This document shows positions 12,049 to 26,215 of a stretch of 64,000 bases of DNA, in pieces. The position numbers and the translations under genes are program-made. Every line of letters starts with the position of its first letter. Position 1 is the first letter of the stretch. The notes below the pieces were generated by a model. The model was not told the DNA's origin and searched no databases. It worked only from the letters and a program-made list of their open reading frames with translations. The stretch comes from Odiellus spinosus (taxonomy: Eukaryota; Arthropoda; Arachnida; Opiliones; Phalangiidae), in contig CAWUCO010000097.1 of assembly GCA_963920705.1 (NCBI GenBank), positions 496,001 to 560,000 of the forward strand, given 5' to 3'.

Positions 12049-15000
12049 AAATTTAGACAAAACCAAAGTCATTCGAAAGAGATATTAATGGACAGACTAA
12101 ATAATAAGAGTTTTCAAAAATCCGTTGAAAAACAAGAAAAATATGGCCAATTCAAGAAATCATACAATATCAAAATAGTCAAATTTCAGATTTTAAAAAT
12201 TCGCTTTTTAATATTAGATGTTTTTTGAATTGGCCATATTTTCCAGGTTTTTCAACGGATTTTCCAAAACTCTTGTTTTTTAGATAGACCAATATTTGCT
12301 CTATCGAGTGGTCTAAATTTTGTCTAAATCGCTTAAAAATCAAAAGTTTTGTGTCTATTTGAATCCATTAATCTTGGATTTTTAAGCGTTATTGCTTAAT
12401 TTTAACCAATTTTATATTTAACACGTTTTGGCAATTTAGCCAAAACCAAAGTCATTCGAAAGAGCAATTAATGGACAGTCTAAATAATAAGAGTTTTCAA
12501 AAATCCGTTGAAAAACAAGAAAAATATGGCCAATTCAAGAAATCATACAATATCAAAATAGTCAAATTTCAGATTTTAAAAATTCGCATTTTGATATTAG
12601 ATGTTTTTTGAATTGGCCATATTTTCCATGTTTTTCAACGGATTTTCCAAAACTCTTGTTTTTTAGATAGAACAATATCTGCTCTTTCGAGTGGTCTAAA
12701 TTTTGTCTAAATCGCTTAAAAATCAAAAGTTTTGTGTCTATTTGAATCCATTAATCTTGGATTTTTAAGCGTTTTTGCTTAATTTTAACCAATTTTATAT
12801 TTAACACGTTTTGGAAATTTAGACAAAACCAAAGTCATTCGAAAGAGCAATTAATGGACAGTCTAAATAATAAGAGTTTTCAAAAATCCGTTGAAAAACA
12901 AGAAAAATATGGCCAATTCAAGAAATCATATAATATCAAAATAGTCAAATTTCAGATTTTAAAAATTCGCTTTTTGATATTAGATGTTTTTTGAATTGGC
13001 CATATTTTCCATGTTTTTCAACGGATTTTCCAAAACTCTTGTTTTTTAGATAGACCAAAATTTGGTCTTTCGAGTGGTCTTAATTTTGTCTAAATCGCTT
13101 TAAAGTCAAAAGTTTTGTGTCCATTTGAATTCAATAATCTTGGATTTTTAAGTGTTTTTGCTTAATTTTAACCAATTTTATATTTGTCACAATTTTGCAA
13201 TTTAGACAAAACCAAAGTCATTCGAAAGAGCAATTAATGGACAGTCTAAATAATAAGAGTTTTCAAAAATCCGTTGAAAAACAAGAAAAATATGGCCAAT
13301 TCAAGAAATCATACAATATCAAAATAGTGAAATTTCAGATTTTAAAAATTCGCTTTTTGATATTAGATGTTTTTTGAATTGGCCATATTTTCTAGGTTTT
13401 TCAACGGATTTTCCAAAACTCTTGTTTTTTAGATAGACCAATATTTGCTCTTTCGAGTGGTCTTAATTTTGTCTAAATCGCTTAAAAATCAAAAGTTTTG
13501 TGTCCATTTGAATCCAATAATCTTGGATTTTTAAGTGTTTTTGCTTAGTTTTAACCAATTTTATATTTGTCACAATTTTGAAATTTAGACAAAATCAAAG
13601 TCATTCGAAAGAGATATTAATGGACAGTCTAAATAATAAGAGTTTTCAAAAATCCGTTGAAAAACAAGAAAAATATGGCCAATTCAAGAAATCATACAAT
13701 ATCAAAATAGTCAAATTTCAGATTTTAAAAATTCGCTTTTTGATATTAGATGTTTTTTGAATTGGCCATATTTTCCATATTTTTCAACGGATTTTCCAAA
13801 ACTCTTGTTTTTTAGATAGATTAATATTTGCTCTTTCGAGTGGTCTAAATTTTGTCTAAATCGCTTAAAAATCAAAAGTTTTGTGTCTATTTGAATCCAT
13901 TAATCTTGGATTTTTAAGCGTTTTTGCTTAATTTTAACTAATTTTATATTTAACACGTTTTGGAAATTTAGACAAAACCAAAGTCATTCGAAAGAGCAAT
14001 TAATGGACAGTCTAAATAATAAGAGTTTTCAAAAATCCGTTGAAAAACAAGAAAAATATGGCCAATTCAAAAAATCATACAATATCAAAATAGTCAAATT
14101 TCAGATTTTAAAAATTCGCTTTTTGATATTAGATGTTTTTTGAATTGGCCATATTTTCCATGTTTTTCAACGGATTTTCCAAAACTCTTGTTTTTTAGAT
14201 AGACCAATATTTGATCTTTCGAGTGGTCTAAATTTTGTCTAAATCGCTTAAAAATCAAAAGTTTTGTGTCTATTTGAATCCAATAATCTTGGATTTTTAA
14301 GCGTTTTTGCTTTATTTTAACCAATTTTATATTTGTCACGTTTTGGGAATTTAGACAAAACCAAAGCCATTCGAAAGAGCAATTAATGGACAGTCTAAAT
14401 AATAAGAGTTTTCAAAAATCCGTTGAAAAACAAGAAAAATATGGCCAATTCAAGAAATCATACAATATCAAAAGAGTCAAATTTCAGATTTTAAAAATTC
14501 GCTTTTTGATATTAGATGTTTTTTGAATTGGCCATATTTTCCATGTTTTTCAACGGATTTTCCAAAACTCTTGTTTTTTAGATAGACCAATATTTGATCT
14601 TTCGAGTGGTCTAAATTTTGTCTAAATCGCTTAAACATCAAAAGTTTTGTGTCTATTTGAATCCAATAATCTTGGATTTTTAAGCGTTTTTGCTTTATTT
14701 TAACCAATTTTATATTTGTCACGTTTTGGCAATTTAGACAAAACCAAAGTCATTCGAAAGAGCAATTAATGGACAGTCTAAATAATAAGAGTTTTCAAAA
14801 ATCCGTTGAAAAACAAGAAAAATATGGCCAATTCAAGAAATCATACAATATCAAAATAGTCAAATTTCAGATTTTAAAAATTCGCTTTTTGATATTAGAT
14901 GTTTTTTGAATTGGCCATATTTTCCATGTTTTTCAACGGATTTTCCAAAACTCTTGTTTTTAAGATAGACCAATATTTGCTCTTTCGAGTGGTCTAAATT

Positions 15001-15112
15001 TTGTCTAAATCGCTTAAAAATCAAAAGTTTTGTGTCTATTTGAATCCAATAATCTTGGATTTTTAAGCGTTTTTGCTTTATTTTAACCAATTTTATATTT
15101 GTCACGTTTTGG
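12049..15112. repeat. Nine-unit higher-order repeat, copy 2, eight units retained
   Basis: Follows 8603-12048 with an offset of 3446 bp through units a to f and the first two extra units (the GGGAATTTAG and ATCAAAAGAGTC markers recur near 14347 and 14468). The third extra unit is missing; at 15113 another GGGAATTTAG unit begins. The copy near 14480 does not share the 1-bp deletion of its partner. Confidence 0.88.
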
Positions 15113-16261
15113 GAATTTAGACAAAACCAAAGCCATTCGAAAGAGCAATTAATGGACAGTCTAAATAATAAGAGTTTTCAAAAATCCGTTGAAAAACAAG
15201 AAAAATATGGCCAATTCAAGAAATCATACAATATCAAAATAGTCAAATTTCAGATTTTAAAAATTCGCTTTTTGATATTAGATGTTTTTTGAATTGGCCA
15301 TATTTTCCATGTTTTTCAACGGATTTTCCAAAACTCTTGTTTTTTAGATAGAGCAATATTTGATCTTTCGAGTGGTCCAAATTTTGTCTAAATCGCTTAA
15401 AAATCAAAAGTTTTGTGTCTATTTGAATCCAATAATCTTGGATTTTTAAGCGTTTTTGCTTTATTTTAACCAATTTTATATTTGTCACGTTTTGGCAATT
15501 TAGACAAAACCAAAGTCATTCGAAAGAGCAATTAATGGACAGTCTAAATAATAAGAGTTTTCAAAAATCCGTTGAAAAACAAGAAAAATATGGCCAATTC
15601 AAGAAATCATACAATATCAAAATAGTCAAATTTCAGATTTTAAAAATTCGCTTTTTGATATTAGATGTTTTTTGAATTGGCCATATTTTCCATGTTTTTC
15701 AACGGATTTTCCAAAACTCTTGTTTTTTAGATAGACCAATATTTGCTCTTTCGAGTGGTCTAAATTTTGTCTAAATCGCTTAAAAATCAAAAGTTTTGTG
15801 TCCATTTGAATCCAATAATCTTGGATTTTTAAGTGTTTTTGCTTAATTTTAACCAATTTTATATTTGTCACAATTTTGCAATTTAGACAAAACCAAAGTC
15901 ATTCGAAAGAGCAATTAATGGACAGTGTAAATAATAAGAGTTTTCAAAAATCCGTTGAAAAACAAGAAAAATATGGCCAATTCAAGAAATCATACAATAT
16001 CAAAATAGTCAAATTTCAGATTTTAAAAATTCGCTTTTTGATATTAGATGTTTTTTGAATTGGCCATATTTTCCATGTTTTTCAACGGATTTTCCAAAAC
16101 TCTTGTTTTTTAGATAGACCAATATTTGCTCTTTCGAGTGGTCTAAATTTTGTCTAAATCGCTTAAAAATCAAAAGTTTTGTGTCTATTTGAATCCATTA
16201 ATCTTGGATTTTAAAGCGTTTTTGCTTAATTTTAACCAATTTTATATTTAACACGTTTTGG
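15113..16261. repeat. Transition block with the GTGTAAAT marker unit
   Basis: Three units. The first two carry type A linkers and sit in a run of minus-strand frames spaced exactly 383 bp from 14094 to 15626. The unit at 15879 has the GACAGTGTAAAT variant and is followed by a type C linker (CATTAATCTTGGATTTTAAAGCG). The same combination recurs near 24684 and 62964. Confidence 0.85.
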
Positions 16262-17791
16262 AAATTTAGACAAAACCAAAGTCATTCGAAAGAGCAATAA
16301 ATGGACAGTCTAAATAATAAGAGTTTTCAAAAATCCGTTGAAAAACAAGAAAAATATGGCCAATTCAAGAAATCATACAATATCAAATTAGTCAAATTTC
16401 AGATTTTAAAAATTCGCTTTTTGATATTAGATGTTTTTTGAATTGGCCATATTTTCCATGTTTTTCAACGGATTTTCCAAAACTCTTGTTTTTTAGATAG
16501 ACCAATATTTGCTCTTTCGAGTTGTCTTAATTTTGTCTCAATCGCTTAAAAATCAAAAGTTTTGTGTCCATTTGAATCCAATAATCTTGGATTTTTAAGT
16601 GTTTTTGCTTAATTTTAACCAATTTTATATTTGTCACAATTTTGAAATTTAGACAAAACCAAAGTCATTCGAAAGAGCAATTAATGGACAGTCTAAATAA
16701 TAAGAGTTTTCAAAAATCCGTTGAAAAACAAGAAAAATATGGCCAATTCAAGAAATCATACAATATCAAAATAGTCAAATTTCCGATTTTAAAAATTCGC
16801 TTTTTGATATTAGATGTTTATTGAATTGGCCATATTTTCCAGGTTTTTCAACGGATTTTCCAAAACTCTTGTTTTTTAGATAGACCAATATTTGCTCTTT
16901 CGAGTGGTCTTAATTTTGTCTAAATCGCTTAAAAATCAAAAGTTTTGTGTCTATTTGAATCCAATAATCTTGGATTTTTAAGTGTTTTTGCTTAATTTTA
17001 ACCAATTTTATATTTGTCACAATTTTGAAATTTAGACAAAACCAAAGTCATTCGAAAGAGCAATTAATGGACAGTCTAAATAATAAGAGTTTTCAAAAAT
17101 CCGTTGAAAAACAAAAAATATGGCCAATTCAAGAAATCATACAATATCAAAATAGTCAAATTTCATATTTTAAAAATTCGCTTTTTAATATTAGATGTTT
17201 TTTGAATTGGCCATATTTTCCATGTTTTTCAACGGATTTTCCAAAACTCTTGTTTTTTAGATAGACCAATATTTGCTCTTTCGAGTGGTCTAAATTTTGT
17301 CTAAATCGCTTAAAAATCAAAAGTTTTGTGTCTATTTGAATCCAATAATCTTGGATTTTTAAGCGTTTTTGCTTAATTTTAACCAATTTTATATTTGTCA
17401 CGTTTTGGCAATTTAGACAAATCCAAAGTCATTCGAAAGACCAATTAATGGACAGTCTAAATAATAAGAGTTTTCAAAAATCCGTTGAAAAACAAGAAAA
17501 ATATGGCCAATTCAAGAAATCATACAATATCAAAATAGTGAAATTTCAGATTTTAAAAATTCGCTTTTTGATATTAGATGTTTTTTGAATTGGCCATATT
17601 TTCCAGGTTTTTCAACGGATTTTCCAAAACTCTTGTTTTTTAGATAGACCAATATTTGATCTTTCGAGTGGTCCAAATTTTGTCTAAATCGCTTAAAAAT
17701 CAAAAGTTTTGTGTCTATTTGAATCCAATAATCTTGGATTTTTAAGCGTTTTTGCTTTATTTTAACCAATTTTATATTTGTCACGTTTTGG
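16262..17791. repeat. Four-unit higher-order repeat, copy 1 (1530 bp)
   Basis: Unit 1 has GCAATAAATGG and ATCAAATTAGTC, then GAGTTGTC and TGTCTCAATCG. Unit 2 has AAATTTCCGATT and GTTTATTGAATTGG. Unit 3 is 2 bp short (AACAAAAAATATGG in place of AACAAGAAAAATATGG), which shifts the plus frame to 79 codons, and has TTTCATATT. Unit 4 has ACAAATCCAAAG and GACCAATTAATGG. No gene is seen. Confidence 0.92.
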
Positions 17792-19321
17792 CAATTTAGA
17801 CAAAACCAAAGTCATTCGAAAGAGCAATAAATGGACAGTCTAAATAATAAGAGTTTTCAAAAATCCGTTGAAAAACAAGAAAAATATGGCCAATTCAAGA
17901 AATCATACAATATCAAATTAGTCAAATTTCAGATTTTAAAAATTCGCTTTTTGATATTAGATGTTTTTTGAATTGGCCATATTTTCCATGTTTTTCAACG
18001 GATTTTCCAAAACTCTTGTTTTTTAGATAGACCAATATTTGCTCTTTCGAGTTGTCTTAATTTTGTCTCAATCGCTTAAAAATCAAAAGTTTTGTGTCCA
18101 TTTGAATCCAATAATCTTGGATTTTTAAGTGTTTTTGCTTAATTTTAACCAATTTTATATTTGTCACAATTTTGAAATTTAGACAAAACCAAAGTCATTC
18201 GAAAGAGCAATTAATGGACAGTCTAAATAATAAGAGTTTTCAAAAATCCGTTGAAAAACAAGAAAAATATGGCCAATTCAAGAAATCATACAATATCAAA
18301 ATAGTCAAATTTCCGATTTTAAAAATTCGCTTTTTGATATTAGATGTTTATTGAATTGGCCATATTTTCCAGGTTTTTCAACGGATTTTCCAAAACTCTT
18401 GTTTTTTAGATAGACCAATATTTGCTCTTTCGAGTGGTCTTAATTTTGTCTAAATCGCTTAAAAATCAAAAGTTTTGTGTCTATTTGAATCCAATAATCT
18501 TGGATTTTTAAGTGTTTTTGCTTAATTTTAACCAATTTTATATTTGTCACAATTTTGAAATTTAGACAAAACCAAAGTCATTCGAAAGAGCAATTAATGG
18601 ACAGTCTAAATAATAAGAGTTTTCAAAAATCCGTTGAAAAACAAAAAATATGGCCAATTCAAGAAATCATACAATATCAAAATAGTCAAATTTCATATTT
18701 TAAAAATTCGCTTTTTAATATTAGATGTTTTTTGAATTGGCCATATTTTCCATGTTTTTCAACGGATTTTCCAAAACTCTTGTTTTTTAGATAGACCAAT
18801 ATTTGCTCTTTCGAGTGGTCTAAATTTTGTCTAAATCGCTTAAAAATCAAAAGTTTTGTGTCTATTTGAATCCAATAATCTTGGATTTTTAAGCGTTTTT
18901 GCTTAATTTTAACCAATTTTATATTTGTCACGTTTTGGCAATTTAGACAAAGCCAAAGTCATTCGAAAGACCAATTAATGGACAGTCTAAATAATAAGAG
19001 TTTTCAAAAATCCGTTGAAAAACAAGAAAAATATGGCCAATTCAAGAAATCATACAATATCAAAATAGTGAAATTTCAGATTTTAAAAATTCGCTTTTTG
19101 ATATTAGATGTTTTTTGAATTGGCCATATTTTCCAGGTTTTTCAACGGATTTTCCAAAACTCTTGTTTTTTAGATAGACCAATATTTGATCTTTCGAGTG
19201 GTCCAAATTTTGTCTAAATCGCTTAAAAATCAAAAGTTTTGTGTCTATTTGAATCCAATAATCTTGGATTTTTAAGCGTTTTTGCTTTATTTTAACCAAT
19301 TTTATATTTGTCACGTTTTGG
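17792..19321. repeat. Four-unit higher-order repeat, copy 2 (1530 bp)
   Basis: Repeats 16262-17791 in the same order at an offset of 1530 bp. The only difference I noticed is ACAAAGCCAAAG near 18951 against ACAAATCCAAAG near 17421. The linker just before each copy differs (type C before copy 1, type A before copy 2), so the duplication boundary lies close to the start of the left arm. Confidence 0.92.
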
Positions 19322-20469
19322 CAATTTAGACAAAACCAAAGTCATTCGAAAGAGCAATTAATGGACAGTCTAAATAATAAGAGTTTTCAAAAATCCGTTG
19401 AAAAACAAGAAAAATATGGCCAATTCAAGAAATCATACAATATCAAAATAGTCAAATTTCAGATTTTAAAAATTCGCTTTTTGATATTAGATGTTTTTTG
19501 AATTGGCCATATTTTCCATGTTTTTCAACGGATTTTCCAAAACTCTTGTTTTTTAGATAGACCAATATTTGCTCTTTTTAGTGGTCTAAATTTTGTCTAA
19601 ATCGCTAAAAAATAAAAAGTTTTGTGTCTATTAAATCCAATAATCTTGGATTTTTAAGCGTTTTTGCTTTATTTTAACCAATTTTATATTTGTCACGTTT
19701 TGGCAATTTAGACAAAACCAAAGTCATTCGAAAGAGCAATTAATGGACAGTCTAAATAATAAGAGTTTTCAAAAATCCGTTGAAAAACAAGAAAAATATG
19801 GCCAATTCAAGAAATCATACAATATCAAAATAGTCAAATTTCAGATTTTAAAAATTCGCTTTTTGATATTAGATGTTTTTTGAATTGGCCATATTTTCCA
19901 TGTTTTTCAACGGATTTTCCAAAACTCTTGTTTTTTAGATAGACCAATATTTGCTCTTTCGAGTGGTCTAAATTTTGTCTAAATCGCTAAAAAATCAAAA
20001 GTTTTGGGTCTATTTGAATCCAATAATCTTGGATTTTTAAGCGTTTTTGCTTTATTTTAACCAATTTTATATTTGTCACGTTTTGGCAATTTAGACAAAA
20101 CCAAAGTCATTCGAAAGAGCAATTAATGGACAGTCTAAATAATAAGAGTTTTCAAAAATCCGTTGAAAAACAAGAAAAATATGGCCAATTCAAGAAATCA
20201 TACAATATCAAAATAGTCAAATTTCAGATTTTAAAAATTCGCTTTTTGATATTAGATGTTTTTTGAATTGGCCATATTTTCCATGTTTTTCAACGGATTT
20301 TCCAAAACTCTTGTTTTTTAGATAGACCAATATTTGATCTTTCGAGTGGTCTAAATTTTGTCTAAATCGCTTAAAAATCAAAAGTTTTGTGTCCATTTGA
20401 ATCCAATAATCTTGGATTTTTAAGTGTTTTTGCTTAATTTTAACCAATTTTATATTTGTCACAATTTTG
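19322..20469. repeat. Three type A units including one damaged unit
   Basis: The units at 19322, 19705 and 20087 are close relatives. The first is damaged near 19570-19635: GCTCTTTTTAGTGG replaces GCTCTTTCGAGTGG, AATCGCTAAAAAATAAAAAG replaces the usual sequence, and TGTCTATTAAATCC is 1 bp short. These changes remove its minus-strand open frame. The second also has ATCGCTAAAAAATC and GTTTTGGGTC. Confidence 0.85.
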
Positions 20470-22384
20470 CAATTTAGACAAAACCAAAGTCATTCGAAAG
20501 AGCAATTAATGGACAGTGTAAATAATAAGAGTTTTCAAAAATCCGTTGAAAAACAAGAAAAATATGGCCAATTCAAGAAATCATACAATATCAAAATAGT
20601 GAAATTTCAGATTTTAAAAATTCGCTTTTTGATATTAGATGTTTTTTGAATTGGCCATATTTTCCAGGTTTTTCAACGGATTTTCCAAAACTCTTGTTTT
20701 TTAGATAGACCAATATTTGCTCTTTCGAGTGGTCTTAATTTTGTCTAAATCGCTTAAAAATCAAAAGTTTTGTGTCCATTTGAATCCAATAATCTTGGAT
20801 TTTTAAGTGTTTTTGCTTAATTTTAACCAATTTTATATTTGTCACAATTTTGAAATTTAGACAAAACCAAAGTCATTCGAAAGAGCAATTAATGGACAGT
20901 CTAAATAATAAGAGTTTTCAAAAATCCGTTAAAAAACAAGAAAAATATGGCCAATTCAACAAATCATACAATATCAAAATAGTCAAATTTCAGATTTTAA
21001 AAATTCGCTTTTTAATATTAGATGTTTATTGAATTGGCCATATTTTCCAGGTTTTTCAACGGATTTTCCAAAACTCTTGTTTTTTAGATAGACCAATATT
21101 TGCTCTTTCGAGTGGTCTAAATTTTGTCTAAATCGCTTAAAAATCAAAAGTTTTGTGACTATTTGAATCCAATAATCTTGGATTTTTAAGCGTTTTTGCT
21201 TTATTTTAACCAATTTTATATTTGTCACGTTTTGGCAATTTAGACAAAACCAAAGTCATTCGAAAGAGCAATTAATGGACAGTCTAAATAATAAGAGTTT
21301 TCAAAAATCCGTTGAAAAACAAGAAAAATATGGCCAATTCAAGAAATCATACAATATCAAAATAGTGAAATTTCAGATTTTAAAAATTCGCTTTTTGATA
21401 TTAGATGTTTTTTGAATTGGCCATATTTTCCAGGTTTTTCAACGGATTTTACAAAACTCTTGTTTTTTAGATAGACCAATATTTGCTCTTTCGAGTGGTC
21501 TAAATTTTGTCTAAATCGCTTAAAATTCAAAAGTTTTGTGTCTATTTGAATCCTATAATCTTGGATTTTTAAGCGTTTTTGCTTAATTTTAACCAATTTT
21601 ATATTTGTCACGTTTTGGCAATTTAGACAAAACCAAAGTCATTCGAAAGAGCAATTAATGGACAGTCTAAATAATAAGAGTTTTCAAAAATCCGTTGAAA
21701 AACAAGAAAAATATGGCCAATTCAAGAAATCATACAATATCAAAATAATCAAATTTCAGATTTTAAAAATTCGCTTTTTGATATTAGATGTTTTTTGAAT
21801 TGGCCTTATTTTCCATGTTTTTCAACGGATTTTCCAAAACTCTTGTTTTTTAGATAGACCAATATTTGCTCTTTCGAGTGGTCTTAATTTTGTCTAAATC
21901 GCTTAAAAATCAAAAGTTTTGTGTCCATTTGAATCCAATAATCTTGGATTTTTAAGTGTTTTTGCTTAATTTTAACCAATTTTATATTTAACACGTTTTG
22001 GAAATTTAGACAAAACCAAAGTCATTCGAAAGAGCAATTAATGGACAGTCTAAATAATAAGAGTTTTCAAAAATCCGTTGAAAAACAAGAAAAATAGGGC
22101 CAATTCAAGAAATCATACAATATCAAAATAGTCAAATTTCAGATTTTAAAAATTCGCTTTTTAATATTAGATGTTTATTGAATTGGCCATATTTTCCAGG
22201 TTTTTCAACGGATTTTCCAAAACTCTTGTTTTTTAGATAGACCAATATTTGCTCTTTCGAGTGGTCGAAATTTTGTCTAAATCGCTTAAAAATCAAAAGT
22301 TTTGTGTCTATTTGAATCCAATAATCTTGGATTTTTAAGCGTTTTTGCTTAATTTTAACCAATTTTATATTTGTCACGTTTTGG
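20470..22384. repeat. Five heterogeneous units
   Basis: Begins with a GTGTAAAT marker unit, then a unit with TTCAACAAATC and GTTTATTGAATTGG, then units with AATCCTATAATC and CAAAATAATC plus TTGGCCTTATT. The unit starting near 22002 has a type C linker, AAATAGGGCCAATTC (a stop in the plus frame) and GTGGTCGAAATT. No clear higher-order period is visible inside the block. Confidence 0.8.
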
Positions 22385-24683
22385 CAATTTAGACAAAACC
22401 AAAGTCATTCGAAAGAGCAATTAATGGACAGTCTAAATAATAAGAGTTTTCAAAAATCCGTTGAAAAACAAGAAAAATATGGCCAATTCAAGAAATCATA
22501 CAATATCAAAATAGTCAAATTTCAGATTTTAAAGAATTCGCTTTTTGATATTAGATGTTTTTTGAATTGGCTATATTTTCCATGTTTTTCAACGGATTTT
22601 CCAAAACTCTTGTTTTTTAGATAGACCAATATTTGCTCTTTCGAGTGGTCTTCATTTTGTCTAAATCGCTTAAAAATCAAAAGTTTTGTGTCCATTTGAA
22701 TCCAATGATCTTGGATTTTTAAGTGTTTTTGCTTAACTTTAACAAATTTTATATTTGTCACAATTTTGCAATTTAGACAAAACCAAAGTCATTCGAAAGA
22801 GCAATTAATGGACAGTCTAAATAATAAGAGTTTTCAAAAATCCGTTGAAAAACAAGAAAAATATGGCCAATTCAAGAAATAATACAATATCAAAATAGTC
22901 AAATTTCAGATTTTAAAAATTCGCTTTTTGATATTAGATGTTTTTTGAATTGGCCTTATTTTCCATGTTTTTCAACGGATTTTCCAAAACTCTTGTTTTT
23001 TAGATAGACCAATATTTGCTCTTTCGAGTGGTCTAAATTTTGTCTAAATCGCTTAAAAATCAAAAGTTTTGTGTCTATTTGAATCCAATAATCTTGGATT
23101 TTTAAGCGTTTTTGCTTTATTTTAACCAATTTTATATTTGTCACGTTTTGGCAATTTAGACAAAACCAAAGTCATTCGAAAGAGCAATTAATGGACAGTC
23201 TCAATAATAAGAGTTTTCAAAAATCCGTTGAAAAACAAGAAAAATATGGCCAATTCAAGAAATCATACAATATCAAAATAGTGAAATTTCAGATTTTAAA
23301 AATTCGCTTTTTGATATTAGATGTTTTTTGAATTGGCCATATTTTCCAGGTTTTTCAACGGATTTTCCAAAACTCTTGTTTTTTAGATAGACCAATATTT
23401 GCTCTTTCGAGTGGTCTTAATTTTGTCTAAATCGCTTAAAAATCAAAAGTTTTGTGTCTATTTGAATCCAATAATCTTGGATTTTTAAGTGTTTTTGCTT
23501 AATTTTAACCAATTTTATATTTGTCACAATTTTGAAATTTAGACAAAACCAAAGTCATTCGAAAGAGCAATTAATGGACAGTCTAAATAATAAGAGTTTT
23601 CAAAAATCCGTTGAAAAACAAGAAAAATATGGCTAATTCAAGAAATCATACAATATCAAAATAGTGAAATTTCAGATTTTAAAAATTCGCTTTTTGATAT
23701 TAGATGTTTTTTGAATTGGCCATATTTTCCAGGTTTGTCAACGGATTTTCCAAAACTCTTGTTTTTTAGATAGACCAATATTTGCTCTTTCGAGTGGTCT
23801 AAATTTTGTCTAAATCGCTTAAAAATCAAAAGTTTTGTGTCTATTTGAATCCAATAATCTTGGATTTTTAAGTGTTTTTGCTTAATTTTAACCAATTTTA
23901 TATTTGTCACGTTTTGGGAATTTAGACAAAACCAAAGCCATTCGAAAGAGCAATTAATGGACAGTCTAAATAATAAGAGTTTTCAAAAATCCGTTGAAAA
24001 ACAAGAAAAATATGGCCAATTCAAGAAATCATACAATATCAAAATAGTCAAATTTCAGATTTTAAAAATTCGCTTTTTGATATTAGATGTTTTTTGAATT
24101 GGCCATATTTTCCATGTTTTTCAACGGATTTTCCAAAACTCTTGTTTTTTAGATAGACCAATATTTGATCTTTCGAGTGGTCCAAATTTTGTCTAAATCG
24201 CTTAAAAATCAAAAGTTTTGTGTCTATTTGAATCCAATAATCTTGGATTTTTAAGCGTTTTTGCTTTATTTTAACCAATTTTATATTTGTCACGTTTTGG
24301 CAATTTAGACAAAACCAAAGTCATTCGAAAGAGCAATTAATGGACAGTCTAAATAATAAGAGTTTTCAAAAATCCGTTGAAAAACAAGAAAAATATGGCC
24401 AATTCAAGAAATCATACAATATCAAAATAGTCAAATTTCAGATTTTAAAAATTCGCTTTTTGATATTAGATGTTTTTTGAATTGGCCATATTTTCCATGT
24501 TTTTCAACGGATTTTCCAAAACTCTTGTTTTTTAGATAGACCAATATTTGATCTTTCGAGTGGTCTAAATTTTGTCTAAATTGCTTAAAAATCAAAAGTT
24601 TTGTGTCCATTTGAATCCAATAATCTTGGATTTTTAAGTGTTTTTGCTTAATTTTAACCAATTTTATATTTGTCACAATTTTG
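22385..24683. repeat. Block containing a segment duplicated near 59.1 kb
   Basis: Six units. The first has a 1-bp insertion, TTTTAAAGAATTCGC, creating a GAATTC at 22534-22539, followed by TTGGCTATATT, GTGGTCTTCATTTTG, AATCCAATGATC and GCTTAACTTTAACAAA. The same private variants recur at 59133 onward, offset 36748 bp. The second unit has AAGAAATAATACAAT and TTGGCCTTATT. The unit at 23535 has ATGGCTAATTC (stop) and GGTTTGTCAACGG, markers that recur at 59900 and 61049. Confidence 0.88.
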
Positions 24684-26215
24684 CAATTTAGACAAAACCA
24701 AAGTCATTCGAAAGAGCAATTAATGGACAGTGTAAATAATAAGAGTTTTCAAAAATCCGTTGAAAAACAAGAAAAATATGGCCAATTCAAGAAATCATAC
24801 AATATCAAAATAGTCAAATTTCAGATTTTAAAAATTCGCTTTTTGATATTAGATGTTTTTTGAATTGGCCATATTTTCCATGTTTTTCAACGGATTTTCC
24901 AAAACTCTTGTTTTTTAGATAGACCAATATTTGCTCTTTCGAGTGGTCTAAATTTTGTCTAAATCGCTTAAAAATCAAAAGTTTTGTGTCTATTTGAATC
25001 CATTAATCTTGGATTTTAAAGCGTTTTTGCTTAATTTTAACCAATTTTATATTTAACACGTTTTGGAAATTTAGACAAAACCAAAGTCATTCGAAAGAGC
25101 AATAAATGGACAGTCTAAATAATAAGAGTTTTCAAAAATCCGTTGAAAAACAAGAAAAATATGGCCAATTCAAGAAATCATACAATATCAAATTAGTCAA
25201 ATTTCAGATTTTAAAAATTCGCTTTTTGATATTAGATGTTTTTTGAATTGGCCATATTTTCCATGTTTTTCAACGGATTTTCCAAAACTCTTGTTTTTTA
25301 GATAGACCAATATTTGCTCTTTCGAGTTGTCTTAATTTTGTCTAAATCGCTTAAAAATCAAAAGTTTTGTGTCCATTTGAATCCAATAATCTTGGATTTT
25401 TAAGTGTTTTTGCTTAATTTTAACCAATTTTATATTTGTCACAATTTTGAAATTTAGACAAAACCAAAGTCATTCGAAAGAGCAATTAATGGACAGTCTA
25501 AATAATAAGAGTTTTCAAAAATCCGTTGAAAAACAAGAAAAATATGGCCAATTCAAGAAATCATACAATATCAAAATAGTCAAATTTCAGATTTTAAAAA
25601 TTCGCTTTTTGATATTAGATGTTTTTTGAATTGGCCATATTTTCCATGTTTTTCAACGGATTTTCCAAAACTCTTGTTTTTTAGATAGACCAATATTTGC
25701 TCTTTCGAGTGGTCTAAATTTTGTCTAAATCGCTTAAAAATCAAAAGTTTTGTGTCTATTTGAATCCATTAATCTTGGATTTTAAAGCGTTTTTGCTTAA
25801 TTTTAACCAATTTTATATTTAACACGTTTTGGAAATTTAGACAAAACCAAAGTCATTCGAAAGAGCAATAAATGGACAGTCTAAATAATAAGAGTTTTCA
25901 AAAATCCGTTGAAAAACAAGAAAAATATGGCCAATTCAAGAAATCATACAATATCAAATTAGTCAAATTTCAGATTTTAAAAATTCGCTTTTTGATATTA
26001 GATGTTTTTTGAATTGGCCATATTTTCCATGTTTTTCAACGGATTTTCCAAAACTCTTGTTTTTTAGATAGACCAATATTTGCTCTTTCGAGTTGTCTTA
26101 ATTTTGTCTAAATCGCTTAAAAATCAAAAGTTTTGTGTCCATTTGAATCCAATAATCTTGGATTTTTAAGTGTTTTTGCTTAATTTTAACCAATTTTATA
26201 TTTGTCACAATTTTG
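24684..26215. repeat. Two-unit repeat, two copies
   Basis: The dimer type B unit plus GCAATAAATGG unit with a type C linker repeats at 766 bp: 25067 and 25833 both carry GGAAATTTAG, GCAATAAATGG, ATCAAATTAGTC and the following GAGTTGTC. The first type B unit is the GTGTAAAT variant, the second (25450) is not. Confidence 0.87.
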
